A stretch of 64,000 nt of DNA from Frankia alni ACN14a (GTDB lineage Bacteria; Actinomycetota; Actinomycetes; Frankiales; Frankiaceae). The stretch is from assembly GCF_000058485.1 (NCBI RefSeq), contig NC_008278.1, positions 6,752,962-6,816,961 of the forward strand, written 5' to 3'. The notes under the pieces are model-generated. The model did not search any database. It had not been told where the DNA came from and was given only the letters and a program-made list of their open reading frames with translations. How positions within the stretch are numbered: position 1 is the stretch's first letter; each line of letters begins with the position of its first letter. Below, in pieces: positions 37,301 through 45,311 of the stretch. Both the position numbers and the translations under genes were made by a program.

Positions 37301-38489
37301 GATTCTGGCCTGGCCGATTCTGGTCCGGTCCGGTCTGGCCTGGCGGATTCTGGCCCGGTCCGGTCTGGCCCGGCCGGGTCTGGCCCGGCCGGGTCTGGCC
37401 CGGCCGGGGCTGGGCCGCACCCCAGCTCGGCGGAGTCTCGCGCGGCGGAAACTGGTCCCGCGTCGGGACCGGCGGAAACGGCCCAGGCCTGACGTGGCCC
37501 GATCTGGCCTGGCTTGCCGGGGCGTGACCCGAGGAGGTCTGCCCTCCTGGCGCCTGGCCCGGCGGGTAGCCGGCCGGCGGCGACGTCGGGACGCGGCCCG
37601 CCGTGGGGATCCGTCCCCGCCGAGCTCCGTCCGGCGGCGACGGCCGACCAGCGGAGGTGCCCGATCCCGCAGGGCCGCCGTTCGGCGACGCCGGTGGCCG
37701 GTGGTCCGTGGCAGGGGGCCCGGCCGCCGGGTGGCCGGCGGGCGGCGTCCGACGGGCGGCGGGCGGCGGCGTGGGAGCCCGGTCAGGGGGCCCGGCGCCG
37801 GACGTCGGGGCCGGCGGGGTCCGACGGGGGCCGGACGGGCCGCCGCGCAGTTGTCCCCCCGTGGGCTGCTGCCCCTGACCAGACGGTGGGGGCCACGTTC
37901 CGGACCCGGTGAACTGGCGTTGCGGCGACGCGAGCGGCTGGCCCGGCCAGGCCGGTGCGCCGGGCGCCGGCTCGGGCGTACCCGGGTGCCCCGGGGGCCG
38001 GTGGGGCTGACCCCACGGTCCTGCGCCGGGGCGGTCGGGTTGTCGCCCGCCCGGGGCCGGTCCCGTTCGGTCGTGGGGCGGGCCCGCGGGGCCCGCCCCG
38101 GAGCGCCCCTCCGGTCCGGTTCCCCGGCCGGGGCGGGAACCCCGGGAATCCGCACCCGCAGGGTGAGCGGGTAGCGCAGGGTGAGCCGGGGGGACAGGGT
38201 GAACCGGGGGGACAGGGTGAACCGAGGGGACAGGGTGAGCCGGCGGCGCCGGGGGCGGCGCGGGCGCGGCCCAGCTCTGCGGCGGGATCGCCGAGGACAC
38301 CTCGAAGCCCACGAACGCCGGATCGTGCGCACGCGCGGGGCCGCGCTGGCCGCCGGCAGCCGGCGATCCGTCCGCCGCCGACGCGCCCGGCCGGGGGGCG
38401 TGCGGGGTCCGCTCGACGGAGTGCGGGTCCTCGGGCGGCGGATCGCCGGGCCAGCCCGAGGCCCGTACGTCCGGATCGATGTCCGTCAT
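34341..38489 (-). CDS. Wzx-like polysaccharide flippase with very long disordered cytoplasmic arms
   Basis: About 1382 residues. The N-terminal 770 or so are Pro/Gly/Gln/Arg-rich and disordered, with repeats (GQTRPGQTRPGQTGPGQ; LDDLDDLDELD). The central 420 residues carry about 12 hydrophobic segments in the pattern of the Wzx/MATE-like export family (AIWTLADQAISSATNAAISFLIARQV; GLCRGATCMPLSM; GFVLPGLLLQDAWRYVFFAMGR). A basic tail of about 190 residues follows. Family members are normally 400-500 residues without such arms. It should flip lipid-linked repeat units across the membrane; the arms may assemble the synthesis complex. The ATG at 38489 has GGGAGAG upstream; the frame opens at 38567. 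The DNA of the arms is repeat-rich. Confidence 0.75.
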   Translation of the reverse strand: MTDIDPDVRASGWPGDPPPEDPHSVERTPHAPRPGASAADGSPAAGGQRGPARAHDPAFVGFEVSSAIPPQSWAAPAPPPAPPAHPVPSVHPVPPVHPVPPAHPALPAHPAGADSRGSRPGRGTGPEGRSGAGPAGPPHDRTGPAPGGRQPDRPGAGPWGQPHRPPGHPGTPEPAPGAPAWPGQPLASPQRQFTGSGTWPPPSGQGQQPTGGQLRGGPSGPRRTPPAPTSGAGPPDRAPTPPPAARRTPPAGHPAAGPPATDHRPPASPNGGPAGSGTSAGRPSPPDGARRGRIPTAGRVPTSPPAGYPPGQAPGGQTSSGHAPASQARSGHVRPGPFPPVPTRDQFPPRETPPSWGAAQPRPGQTRPGQTRPGQTGPGQNPPGQTGPDQNRPGQNPLGPPGPPDGPPTGRAPCAITVEPGVRSVPPASAGSSAPGSPSGPRGSGEGRAPSGSAGSSGSAGPSSDSDPRPGARPALVARTPAESAGLGWIAVSTAPRASSRTAEAGGPEAGGSLPGFGPTYPAPDPSPVVAAGPGPAPALGSAPVPGSAPVPGSVPAPAAAAGLGTGSQPGPADARGGAGAGPSAPETSALPGLRRLPGGSPLPHTITSTIDLSALQHRLRIEQTEVIARVEDPAPRSHRRRRRAAPADVESTQVVARGSLPGRPRPGVRSDPSDTGAAHEGLADDPATGLIDRRGAGARGAARRRADGSGVVDDRGRRRVDRGRRVDRVDRVDLDDLDDLDELDAVERGPGAGEGGPSTRSKAIWTLADQAISSATNAAISFLIARQVSDVEYGAFGIAYTLFAIVIGLCRGATCMPLSMHYSGATPSSFRTAASATTGSSFVFGIGIGVGFVGVGLAVGGPVGSSLTAMGFVLPGLLLQDAWRYVFFAMGRPFGAFLNDLVWAGVQMLGIWLLVHRGVTESSPLVLAWGASALVAALIGIAQAGFWPSPGATRSWLAENRTDSTYLAAEFVTVQGALQTSMLAIGAVGSLSTIGALQGARTLLGPTTVVGVGVVSFALPEFSKRTSMNVHARERAAYALSGLVLAIGAAWSLIFYFLPERYGQALLGDTWDGTKDILGLSILHYLAAAVPVGPACMVYALGKTKITFRLNAAFAPMLLGFPILGAVLGEARGAVIGFNIAFWAIAPVWFVLLRRLGREHDAEQAALRAARGESGDAVDPARPLTGESGGGGARGRTSRRPRPGEGRDGRAGWSDRGARPPARALAEPVPAGTPRGGADAGLAGGWSPERGRSRSDHRSSGGRRQAASRPPVGGFDEAEMTGGWQLTEGSARRDRSSTKRRDGNSSTKVRKSDVPEELRREPPRPRQVRTDRDRPSPRGKSGDSERGIGSVDDVDGRGLARGGQRDGHRRGTGPRRGRGDT

Positions 38490-38586
38490 GCTCGCTCTCC
38501 CGACCGACGACGCCGGCCCGGCGCCCGCGACCCGGATGGCCGCGGGCGGAGATGACGACGACCCCATACCACGATGCAGGACTCGC

Positions 38587-39906
38587 CTACAGCACGACCG
38601 GCCGGGGTACCGGCACGATGAAGGAACCGCCGCGCTCGGCGTACTCCGCCTGCTGGGCGATGATCTCCTTCTTCACGTTCCAGGCCAGGAGCAGCAGGTA
38701 GTCGGGCTGGCGCTCCAGCAGGACGGCGGGGTCGAGGATCGGCAGCCGCGCCCCCGGGATGTACTTGCCCTGCTTGTGGACGTTGCGGTCGACCACGAAG
38801 TCGAGGAGGTCCGTGGTGATGCCACTGGAGTTCAGCAGCGTCGCGCCCTTGGCCGCGGCGCCGTAGGCGGCGACCGTCTTCCCCTCGGCCCGCAGCGACC
38901 GCAGCAGCGCGACCAGCTCCTCCTGCACCGTGCGCACGTCGTCGCCGAAGGTGGCGTACCGCGCGAACGTGTCGAGGCCCGCGGCCCGCTCGGCGCCGAG
39001 CACGGCGGCGACCGACTCCGTCGGCTCGGCGGCCGCGGCGTGCTGCATGCTCCAGCGCAGCGTCCCACCGTGCAGTTCGGGGAACTCCTGGACGCCGACG
39101 AGCGCGAGGCCGTGGCGGCGCATGAGGGCGTCCACCGCGATGGTGGAGAAGTAGCAGAAGTGCTCGTGGTAGACCGTGTCGAACTCGGTGTGCGCCAGCA
39201 GGGCGCCGACGCCGGGGTTCTCGACGTCGACGAGCCCGCCGTCGGCGAGCAGGATCGAGAAGCCCTCGACGAAGCTGTTGAGGTCGGGGACGTGGGCCAT
39301 CACGTTGTTCGCGATGATCACATCGGCCCGCAGGCCCTCCGCGACGAGCTGGCGGGCCAGCTCCGCGCCGAAGAACTCCTCGCGGGTCGGCACGCCGGCC
39401 TCGCGGGCGGCGGCGGCCGGACCCGGCGTCGGCTCGATGCCGAGCACCGGGATGCCCCGCTCGACGAACGCCTTGAGCAGGTAGCCGTCATTGCTCGCGA
39501 CCTCGACGACCAGGCTGTCCGGGCCGAGGTTGCGACTGGCGATCAGGTCGATGACGTGCTTCTCGGCGTGCCGGACGAGCATGTCCGAGAACGACGAGAA
39601 GTACGGGTAGTCCTCGTCGAAGATCTCCGACGCGGGCAGCTCGTGGGTGAGCTGGACCAGCGCGCAGGACTCGCAGAAGCCGACCTCGAGTGGGAACGAC
39701 GGGTCGGTGGCGTCGAGGGCGTCGGCGCGCACCAGCCGGTTCGCGATGGGCGTCGACCCCAGGGAGAGGAACAGCCGCGGGGCGGCCCCGCCACAGGACC
39801 GGCACGCGGTGACCGGCGTGGCGATGCCGCCGGAGGCGGCCGGCGACTGGTTCGCGTCGGCCGCGACGGTTCCGCTACCGCCCTGGGCCGGGTTTCCGGA
39901 TGACAT
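38587..39906 (-). CDS. Sugar C-methyltransferase (zinc-finger/SAM/C-methyltransferase-14 type)
   Basis: A 439-residue three-domain enzyme. The N-terminal zinc-binding part has CRSCGG and GFCESCALVQL, the central SAM-binding domain VVEVASNDGYLLKAF...VLGIEPTPG, then NNVMAHVPDLNSFVEG and the catalytic EHFCYFS (YHEHFCYF), and the C-terminal NAD-like domain AYGAAAKGATLL...FVVDRNVHKQGKYIPG. This is the TylC3/NovU architecture, which adds a methyl group at C3 (or C5) of a nucleotide-bound 4-keto-6-deoxysugar. GGGGAG precedes the ATG at 39906. It is the third of three sugar-modifying genes running from 41641. Confidence 0.92.
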   Translation of the reverse strand: MSSGNPAQGGSGTVAADANQSPAASGGIATPVTACRSCGGAAPRLFLSLGSTPIANRLVRADALDATDPSFPLEVGFCESCALVQLTHELPASEIFDEDYPYFSSFSDMLVRHAEKHVIDLIASRNLGPDSLVVEVASNDGYLLKAFVERGIPVLGIEPTPGPAAAAREAGVPTREEFFGAELARQLVAEGLRADVIIANNVMAHVPDLNSFVEGFSILLADGGLVDVENPGVGALLAHTEFDTVYHEHFCYFSTIAVDALMRRHGLALVGVQEFPELHGGTLRWSMQHAAAAEPTESVAAVLGAERAAGLDTFARYATFGDDVRTVQEELVALLRSLRAEGKTVAAYGAAAKGATLLNSSGITTDLLDFVVDRNVHKQGKYIPGARLPILDPAVLLERQPDYLLLLAWNVKKEIIAQQAEYAERGGSFIVPVPRPVVL

Positions 39907-40058
39907 GCGCTCCCCTTGGTGAGATGTCGGCATCGATCTGCCCGCGTCGGTGCTGGTGCACGACCCGACGGGCCGGACGCGGGGGTACCGGCCGGCCCAG
40001 CGGGCCGAGCGGCGTTGAGTTTCGCAGGCCCGGGGAGTGATCAGACAACGGGGGGCGG

Positions 40059-40616
40059 TTACGACGACAACGGAGTCAGACCGCCGACGCCGGTGAGCAG
40101 CGGCCAGGCCCGGTCCTTGTCGGAGATCACGGACACCGGCAGCGGCCAGGCGATGCCCAGGCGCGGGTCGTCGAAGCGGAGCCCGCGGTCGTGCCCCGGG
40201 GTGAAGGGGACGTTCATCTGGTACGTCGCCTCGGTGGCGTCGGCCAGCGTCTGGTAGCCGTGCGCGAGCCCCGCGTCGATGAACAACGCCCGGTGGTTGT
40301 CGGCGGACAGCTCGACCGCGACGTGGCTCAGGTACGTCGGCGAGTCGGGCCGGGGGTCGACGACGACGTCGAGCAGCGCGCCGCGGGTGCAGCGGACCAG
40401 CTTGGTCTCGCGCACCGGTTCGCCGGCCCAGTGCATCCCGCGGATCGTGCCGGCCGCGGCGTTGAAGGCCACGCTGCACTGGGCCACCTCGACGGCGAGC
40501 CCCGCCGCCGCGAACTCCTCGGCGCAGAACGTCCGGGCGAACAGGCCCCGGGCGTCGGTGAACGCCTCGACGTCGACGATCCACACCCCGGCGATCGACG
40601 TCGGGGTGACGATCAC
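40059..40616 (-). CDS. RmlC-like nucleotide-sugar epimerase with a substituted active site
   Basis: A 185-residue cupin of the dTDP-4-dehydrorhamnose 3,5-epimerase family: [47 protein letters not shown] (with the catalytic His), [18 protein letters not shown] and [15 protein letters not shown]. In canonical RmlC the segment before the last motif contains a Tyr-Tyr pair (YKxTxYYxP); here it reads YQMNVPFTP, so the catalytic Tyr appears to be missing. A 3-epimerase-only or isomerase activity is possible. The GTG overlaps the upstream stop by 4 bases, so it is coupled to the NAD-epimerase gene. Confidence 0.85.
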   Translation of the reverse strand: MIVTPTSIAGVWIVDVEAFTDARGLFARTFCAEEFAAAGLAVEVAQCSVAFNAAAGTIRGMHWAGEPVRETKLVRCTRGALLDVVVDPRPDSPTYLSHVAVELSADNHRALFIDAGLAHGYQTLADATEATYQMNVPFTPGHDRGLRFDDPRLGIAWPLPVSVISDKDRAWPLLTGVGGLTPLSS

Positions 40617-41641
40617 GGATGCGCCCAGAACAGGTCGGCGTCGAGCTGCCCGGTACCGATCAGGTACTGGAGCTGCTTGAGCCGGGTGTGCCCGCGGCCG
40701 GTGAAGGTCTCCGCGTCGAGCTGGATGCGGCTGAACACCTCGTGGAGCTGCTCGGCGCCGCGCAGGGCGTTCCAGTCGCAGGAGAACCCGGGCAGGGTGT
40801 TCGCGATCTTGTCGAAGGACACCCGGTAGCTGCGGTTGTCGCCGCCGTTGTCGCCGAAGCTCAGCTTGCATCCCGTGAAGACGCTGGCGACCGCGTCGGC
40901 GATCTCCTTGACCTGGTAGTTCTGCTCGCTGTCGCCCACGTTGAAGATCTGGTTGTGGACGACGTCGCGCGGCGCGGCCAGCGCGAGACGGATCGCCTTC
41001 GCGATGTCGAGGCCGTGGACCAGCGGGCGCCAGGGGGTGCCGTCCGAGGTCATCGCGATCTCACCGGTCGTCCAGGCGACGCCGGCGAGGTTGTTCAGCA
41101 CGATGTCGAACCGCTGCCGCGGCGAGGCACCGTAGGCGGTGGCGTTGCGCAGAAAGGTCGGCGAGAAGGAGTCGTCGGCCAGCGGGGCGACGTCGCGCTC
41201 CACGTAGACCTTGCACTCGGCGTACGGGGTCTGCGGGTTGACCGGCGAGGTCTCCGTGACGTCCTCGCCGGTCGCCACGCCGTAGACACTGCACGAGGAC
41301 ATGTAGACGAACCGCTCGACGCCGGCCTGCTTGGCGAGGTTCGCCAGCCGCACCGAGCCGAGGTGGTTGACCTTGTACGTGACGTCCGGCGCGAGAGCGC
41401 CCAGCGGGTCGTTGGACAGTTCGGCCATGTGCACCACGGCGTCGACGCCGGCGAGGTCCTCGACGGTGAGGTGGCGCAGGTCCTTGTCGAGGGTCAGCGG
41501 GGTCCGGTCCGTCCCGCGGTACAGCCAGCCGTACTTGTAGTAACCGGTGTCCACGCCGATGACCTCGTGGCCATCGCGCATCAGCTCGGGCGCGAGCAGG
41601 CACCCCAGGTACCCCTCCGTGCCCGTCACGAGCACCTTCAT
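40613..41641 (-). CDS. NAD-dependent epimerase/dehydratase
   Basis: A 342-residue extended [19 protein letters not shown] (residues 5-20) binds NAD; the catalytic Ser is in [11 protein letters not shown] (near 116) and YAECK supplies the Tyr and Lys. [14 protein letters not shown] is the substrate-domain motif. It would act on a nucleotide sugar, as a 4-epimerase, 4,6-dehydratase or 4-ketoreductase; the downstream C-methyltransferase and RmlC-like genes indicate that its substrate or product is a keto-deoxysugar. The ATG at 41641 has GGGAGAGGA upstream. It is the first gene of a three-gene run. Confidence 0.9.
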   Translation of the reverse strand: MKVLVTGTEGYLGCLLAPELMRDGHEVIGVDTGYYKYGWLYRGTDRTPLTLDKDLRHLTVEDLAGVDAVVHMAELSNDPLGALAPDVTYKVNHLGSVRLANLAKQAGVERFVYMSSCSVYGVATGEDVTETSPVNPQTPYAECKVYVERDVAPLADDSFSPTFLRNATAYGASPRQRFDIVLNNLAGVAWTTGEIAMTSDGTPWRPLVHGLDIAKAIRLALAAPRDVVHNQIFNVGDSEQNYQVKEIADAVASVFTGCKLSFGDNGGDNRSYRVSFDKIANTLPGFSCDWNALRGAEQLHEVFSRIQLDAETFTGRGHTRLKQLQYLIGTGQLDADLFWAHP

Positions 41642-41685
41642 CCGCGAGTCCTCTCCCATTCGGCCGCGGGGTGGCCCGATCGGGC

Positions 41686-41720
41686 CAGACGGTCCGGCCT
41701 CAAACCGTACCGACCCGGTG
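41686..41720. repeat. Partial copy of the nested inverted-repeat family
   Basis: ACGGT (41689-41693) pairs with ACCGT (41704-41708), with CCGGCCTCAA between. This core, ACGGTCCGGCCTCAAACCGTACCG, closely follows that of the copy at 32351. The outer arms are lost or diverged. Confidence 0.55.
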
Positions 41721-41917
41721 CGGGCTCGCGTCCCGCGACCCGACCGCCGACCTCCCGCGCCAGCCCTCGTCCCACGAGCCCGGCCCGCCCGGCCACCGAC
41801 CGCGCAGGACCTCGTCATCCACCGTCACCGAGGACTGACGGGGGAAGGCCCCGACGGGTCGTCTGCGGTCAGGTCGACCGTCGCCCGCCCGCCCGCTCAG
41901 CCGAGGCGTGGCCGACC

Positions 41918-41967
41918 GCGGTGCGCTCTGCACGGTCTGGACTCGCAAACCGTGCGCTTCGCACCGC
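41918..41967. repeat. Nested inverted-repeat element (well preserved copy)
   Basis: The outer arms GCGGTGCG (41918-41925) and CGCACCGC (41960-41967) enclose inner arms TGCACGGT (41929-41936) and ACCGTGCG (41949-41956), which pair over CACGGT/ACCGTG. Spacing is identical to the copy at 55651. It resembles the REP/BIME type of intergenic repeat. Confidence 0.85.
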
Positions 41968-42239
41968 AACTCTCACAGCACGCGACTGGCCGTGAGCGGG
42001 CCTGCCGATCAGCCACGGGAGTACTCCGGCGTGATCGGGGCTATCCGGGGACTCGCCCCTCGGATCGCTCTGCGTAACCGGCCCGCGATCCGTCCGTCAA
42101 CCCAGCCCCCGCGGTCCCGCTACCTGATCGTGATGTCCGCGGAACCGCACCACGCACGACCGCAACCACCGACCGGTGATCCAGATGTTCCGCGGAACCA
42201 CGCCGTTGGGCCGAGCGGCATCTCACCGGGGTGCGGTGA

Positions 42240-42908
42240 TCAGGGGGTGGGGGGCTTCATGACGCGGGCGGGGGCGGCGAAGACGGTGGAACCGGCAGGC
42301 ACGTCGGTCATCACGATCGAGCCGGGGCCGATGCGGGCGTCGTCGCCGATGGTGATCGCGCCGAGGAGGTGGACGCCGGGGGCGAGCTCGACTCGGGCAC
42401 CGATCCTGGGCACGTCCCGTGGCGACGCCGAGCCGCCGGCGTAGCCGATGGTCAGGTTGTGCCGCAGCGTGCAGTCGTCGCCGATCTCGCAGAACGGCGG
42501 GATCAGGATCGTCTGGTGATGGCCGATGTGGACCCGCCGGCCGAGCCGGGCCATCTCGGAGAGCTCGACCCCGTAGAGGTTGCGGATGACGAGGTTGTTG
42601 AGCACCTTGTAGACCACCGTGAGCGCGGCGCGCAGCGGCTGGCGCCGGGTGCGCCGCCACTGCCCGAGGCGGTAGACGGCGAGCACGTGCAGGCCCGGGT
42701 GGGCGAACGAACCGTAGTGCCGCCGGAGGTCCTCCCGCAGGATCTCCCGCAGGCCCAGCTCGGACGCCTCCCGGCGGTCGGTCTCGGCATCACCGCCCGG
42801 GGTTCCCGGGGCGGGGCCGTGGGCGGTGGAGCCGTTGGGCGTGGGCGGGGGGCTCCCGGGTTCGCGGGGGGCCGTTCCGTTGCGGGCCGCGCCGGCCTCA
42901 GTGGACAC
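42240..42908 (-). CDS. Left-handed beta-helix (hexapeptide) acyltransferase, serine-acetyltransferase-like
   Basis: A 222-residue protein. After a disordered N-terminus comes the helical segment LREILREDLRRHYG, then RNLYGVELSEMARLGRRVHIGHHQTILIPPFCEIGDDCTLRHNLTIGYAGG and the hexapeptide coils PRIGARVELAPGVHLLGAITIGDDARIGPGSIVMTDVPAGS. The fold and His motif match CysE-type acyltransferases. Its GTG start lies inside the acyl carrier protein gene (11-base overlap, GGAG 9 bases upstream). That tight coupling suggests it takes its acyl group from the ACP, not from acetyl-CoA, and transfers it to a sugar, but this is inference. Confidence 0.83.
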   Translation of the reverse strand: MSTEAGAARNGTAPREPGSPPPTPNGSTAHGPAPGTPGGDAETDRREASELGLREILREDLRRHYGSFAHPGLHVLAVYRLGQWRRTRRQPLRAALTVVYKVLNNLVIRNLYGVELSEMARLGRRVHIGHHQTILIPPFCEIGDDCTLRHNLTIGYAGGSASPRDVPRIGARVELAPGVHLLGAITIGDDARIGPGSIVMTDVPAGSTVFAAPARVMKPPTP

Positions 42909-43134
42909 CGCTGAGCTCCTCGATGTGCTCGCGCATGTCACCGACGGTGGCGAAGCTGGCGAGCCGGTCGTCGGCGATCTGGATCGAGAACTCCCGCTCG
43001 ACGGCGTAGATCAGGTTGATGTGCGCGAGCGAGTCCCAGCCGGGGACGTCGTCGGCGGTCATCGTGTCGGAAACGATGAGGTCGTCGTCGCTGAAGATCT
43101 CCCGGAAGATCTGCTGGAGTCGGTCCTGCACCAT
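42898..43134 (-). CDS. Acyl carrier protein
   Basis: A 78-residue ACP with the phosphopantetheine site WDSLAHINLI (Ser35) and a following acidic helix. The ATG at 43132-43134 shares its last-transcribed bases with the upstream FkbH stop (TGATG), so translation is coupled; a GTG one codon earlier is possible. FkbH-ACP pairs are known to load a glyceryl unit from 1,3-bisphosphoglycerate onto the ACP thiol. This ACP is not the fatty-acid synthase ACP, judging by context. Confidence 0.92.
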   Translation of the reverse strand: MVQDRLQQIFREIFSDDDLIVSDTMTADDVPGWDSLAHINLIYAVEREFSIQIADDRLASFATVGDMREHIEELSGVH

Positions 43135-45311
43135 CACCTTTGCACCCTTTCCCTTTCCATCCTGCGGTCCTGCGGCCGCGTCTGGGCGAACACGTGGGGA
43201 GGCAGCGAGGCGGGCGGCACACCCGGGACGCCCGCACCCGGGACGCCCGCACCCGGGACGCCCGGTGCACCCGCCTGGTCGGCACCGTCCGGATCGACGC
43301 CGGTCGCCGCCACGACGACGCGCATCAGGGCGGGTGGCGCGTACGGCGCGTCCGCGGCCCGGGACCAGTGGGTCGCGCCCGGCGCGGACGGATCGCCCGC
43401 TCCGTCCGGCCCGTCCACCCGGGTGAAGCCGAGGCGTTCGTAGAGGCCGGCGACGAGGGCGTTCTTCGCCGACGGCCGGTGCTCGCCGACGACCCGGGCG
43501 AGCCCGCGCCGGCGCGCCTCGGCGAGGATCAGCCCGGCGACCTCGTCCTCGAGGGTCCGGCCGATCACCCGGCAGCTCATCAGCCAGGTGTCGACGGTCA
43601 ACGCGTCCCCCGCCTCGACCGCGATGACCACGGCGACGAGGCCGTGGTCGGCGAACCGGTCGGCGAGGCGGACACAGAGCACGGCCGTGCCGGGGTCGGC
43701 GGCCAGCCGGGCGATCTCGTCGGCGCTGCGGCGGCGCCCGGTCAGGTTGAACTGGTTGGTCTTGCCGACGAGCTGGGCGACCCGAGGCAGGGTCAGCTCG
43801 TCGAGCCCGACGACGGTGGCCGTCATGTCCAGCCCGCGGTGGAACTCCGCCAGCGAGCCGGCGGCGGCCTCGGCGGCGGCGAGTTCGGCCCGGGCCCGGT
43901 AGGTCGCCGTCCGCGCGGTGTCCTCCGCCGTGAGCGCCGCCGTCTCGAAGAACGGGTAGTCGGCCAGCGCCCGGACGTAGCCGTGCGGGTCAGCGGGCAG
44001 CGCGAGGACGTCGACCTCGCCGACGAGCTGGCGCACCGCCTCGCGCTCGGCCGGGTTGTCGTCGACGAAGACGAGGGCGTCGAGGCCGAGGCCGAGAGTG
44101 GCGGCGATTCGGCGAAGCTGGGTCGGCTTGTCGTCCCAGCAGGCGCTGAACATCGCGATGTCGGCGAGGCGCAGCCGCATGCCGGGGTGGCGCTCGAACG
44201 CCTCCCGCGCGTCGGCGTCGTTGTTCTTGGAGCAGACGGCGAGCACGACGCCGCGGTCCTTCAGCTCGACGACGTAGTCCTGGAAGGCCGCGAAGGCCTC
44301 GCCGACAGGGCCGTCGCCCAGCGCGATGCCCGCGAGCCCCTCCTCTCCCAGCACGCCGCCCCACAGGGTGTTGTCGAGGTCGAGGACCAGGCACTTGCGG
44401 CTGACCCCGAGCTGCGCGCCGATCACCGCCGCGGTGTGCCGGGCGAGCAGCGGCACCTGCGCGAGCGACACCGCCTGCTTGGAGCGGTGCCAGTAGCGCG
44501 CGTCGAACCAGGCCCGCTTGCCCACATCGGCGGCGAGGCGCTCGCAGTCGACCAGGCCGATCCCGTCTCCGGCGGCCCGGCCGAGCTCGGCGTTGACCCG
44601 GGCGAGCAGGGTCGGGCGGGCGCCGCCGGTACGCAGCGCCAGGTGCCCGAGGGCGACCTCGCCGGGTATGGCGAAGGTGTGCTGGACGACCCGGGCGCCG
44701 CAGCGTGCGCGGATCGTCTCCCACAGCGCCGTCCAGCGGCGCACCTCGGTCGCGACCGCGGCGTCCGCCGGATCGACAGTCCCCGGCACATCGCCGGATG
44801 CCGGCATCTCCCCGAAGGTCGGCAGCGCCGCCTCGCCGGCGTGCACGGCGAGCACGACCACGTCCGGCGCGAAGCTGTACAGCCCGCTGGCGGGGTCGAG
44901 GATCTCCTGGCGGTACTGCCCGTAGCCGCACTCGTAGGTCTCGATGGCAACGCCCGCCCGCGCGGCCGCGAGCGGCAGCAGCGCCGCGAACTGGGACGTC
45001 GTGTAGCTGCCGAGGACGGCGACCCGGGCCGAGCGCGGCAGCGGCGCGACGGAGGGCAGGCAGCGGCGCAGCACGCCGGCCGCCGCCGACCAGGCGCCGA
45101 GGTCGGCGTCGGTGTCGGTGAGCGCCAGCGCCCAGCGCACCGCCCCGTCCGGGTCCCCGGCGCGCTCGTGCGCGACGGCGAGGTCGCGGCACAGCGCGGC
45201 GGTCGGGATCTCGCTTGCGGCGGCGAGCGCGGTCAGCTCGGCGATGCGTCCGTCGCGCGGCGCCGGCCGGTCCGGCCCGACCTCCGCGCCGGTGTCCCCT
45301 CTTTCGGTCAT
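43134..45311 (-). CDS. FkbH-like HAD-superfamily glyceryltransferase with GNAT-type C-terminus
   Basis: A 725-residue protein. After a helical and SGNH-like N-terminal region (VLGSYTTSQFAALLPLAAARAG; near 300 HRSKQAVSLAQVPLLARHTAAVIGA) comes the HAD phosphatase signature VLDLDNTLWGGVLGEEG, then CSKNNDADAREAF, and an acyltransferase-like C-terminal domain (FNLTGRRRSADEI; LMSCRVIGRTLEDEV). FkbH enzymes dephosphorylate 1,3-bisphosphoglycerate and attach the glyceryl group to an ACP, here encoded immediately downstream. In antibiotic clusters this leads to methoxymalonyl-ACP; no dehydrogenase or methyltransferase for that is beside it, so a glyceryl or lactyl decoration is more likely. The tail has GAGVPGAGVPG repeats. 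The ATG at 45311 is preceded by GAGGGG. Confidence 0.9.
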   Translation of the reverse strand: MTERGDTGAEVGPDRPAPRDGRIAELTALAAASEIPTAALCRDLAVAHERAGDPDGAVRWALALTDTDADLGAWSAAAGVLRRCLPSVAPLPRSARVAVLGSYTTSQFAALLPLAAARAGVAIETYECGYGQYRQEILDPASGLYSFAPDVVVLAVHAGEAALPTFGEMPASGDVPGTVDPADAAVATEVRRWTALWETIRARCGARVVQHTFAIPGEVALGHLALRTGGARPTLLARVNAELGRAAGDGIGLVDCERLAADVGKRAWFDARYWHRSKQAVSLAQVPLLARHTAAVIGAQLGVSRKCLVLDLDNTLWGGVLGEEGLAGIALGDGPVGEAFAAFQDYVVELKDRGVVLAVCSKNNDADAREAFERHPGMRLRLADIAMFSACWDDKPTQLRRIAATLGLGLDALVFVDDNPAEREAVRQLVGEVDVLALPADPHGYVRALADYPFFETAALTAEDTARTATYRARAELAAAEAAAGSLAEFHRGLDMTATVVGLDELTLPRVAQLVGKTNQFNLTGRRRSADEIARLAADPGTAVLCVRLADRFADHGLVAVVIAVEAGDALTVDTWLMSCRVIGRTLEDEVAGLILAEARRRGLARVVGEHRPSAKNALVAGLYERLGFTRVDGPDGAGDPSAPGATHWSRAADAPYAPPALMRVVVAATGVDPDGADQAGAPGVPGAGVPGAGVPGVPPASLPPHVFAQTRPQDRRMERERVQR

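Larger units (their letters stand above)
41642..42239. other. Intergenic region with two inverted-repeat elements
   Basis: About 600 bases between two minus-strand genes. It contains the repeat copies at 41686-41720 and 41918-41967. Short frames here are weak and lack ribosome-binding sites. It should include the promoter of the epimerase gene. Confidence 0.55.

Noticed and set aside
41700-41969. 89-residue minus-strand frame in the 41.6-42.2 kb gap
   Set aside because: It runs through the inverted-repeat element, has no ribosome-binding site and no similarity to a known family.
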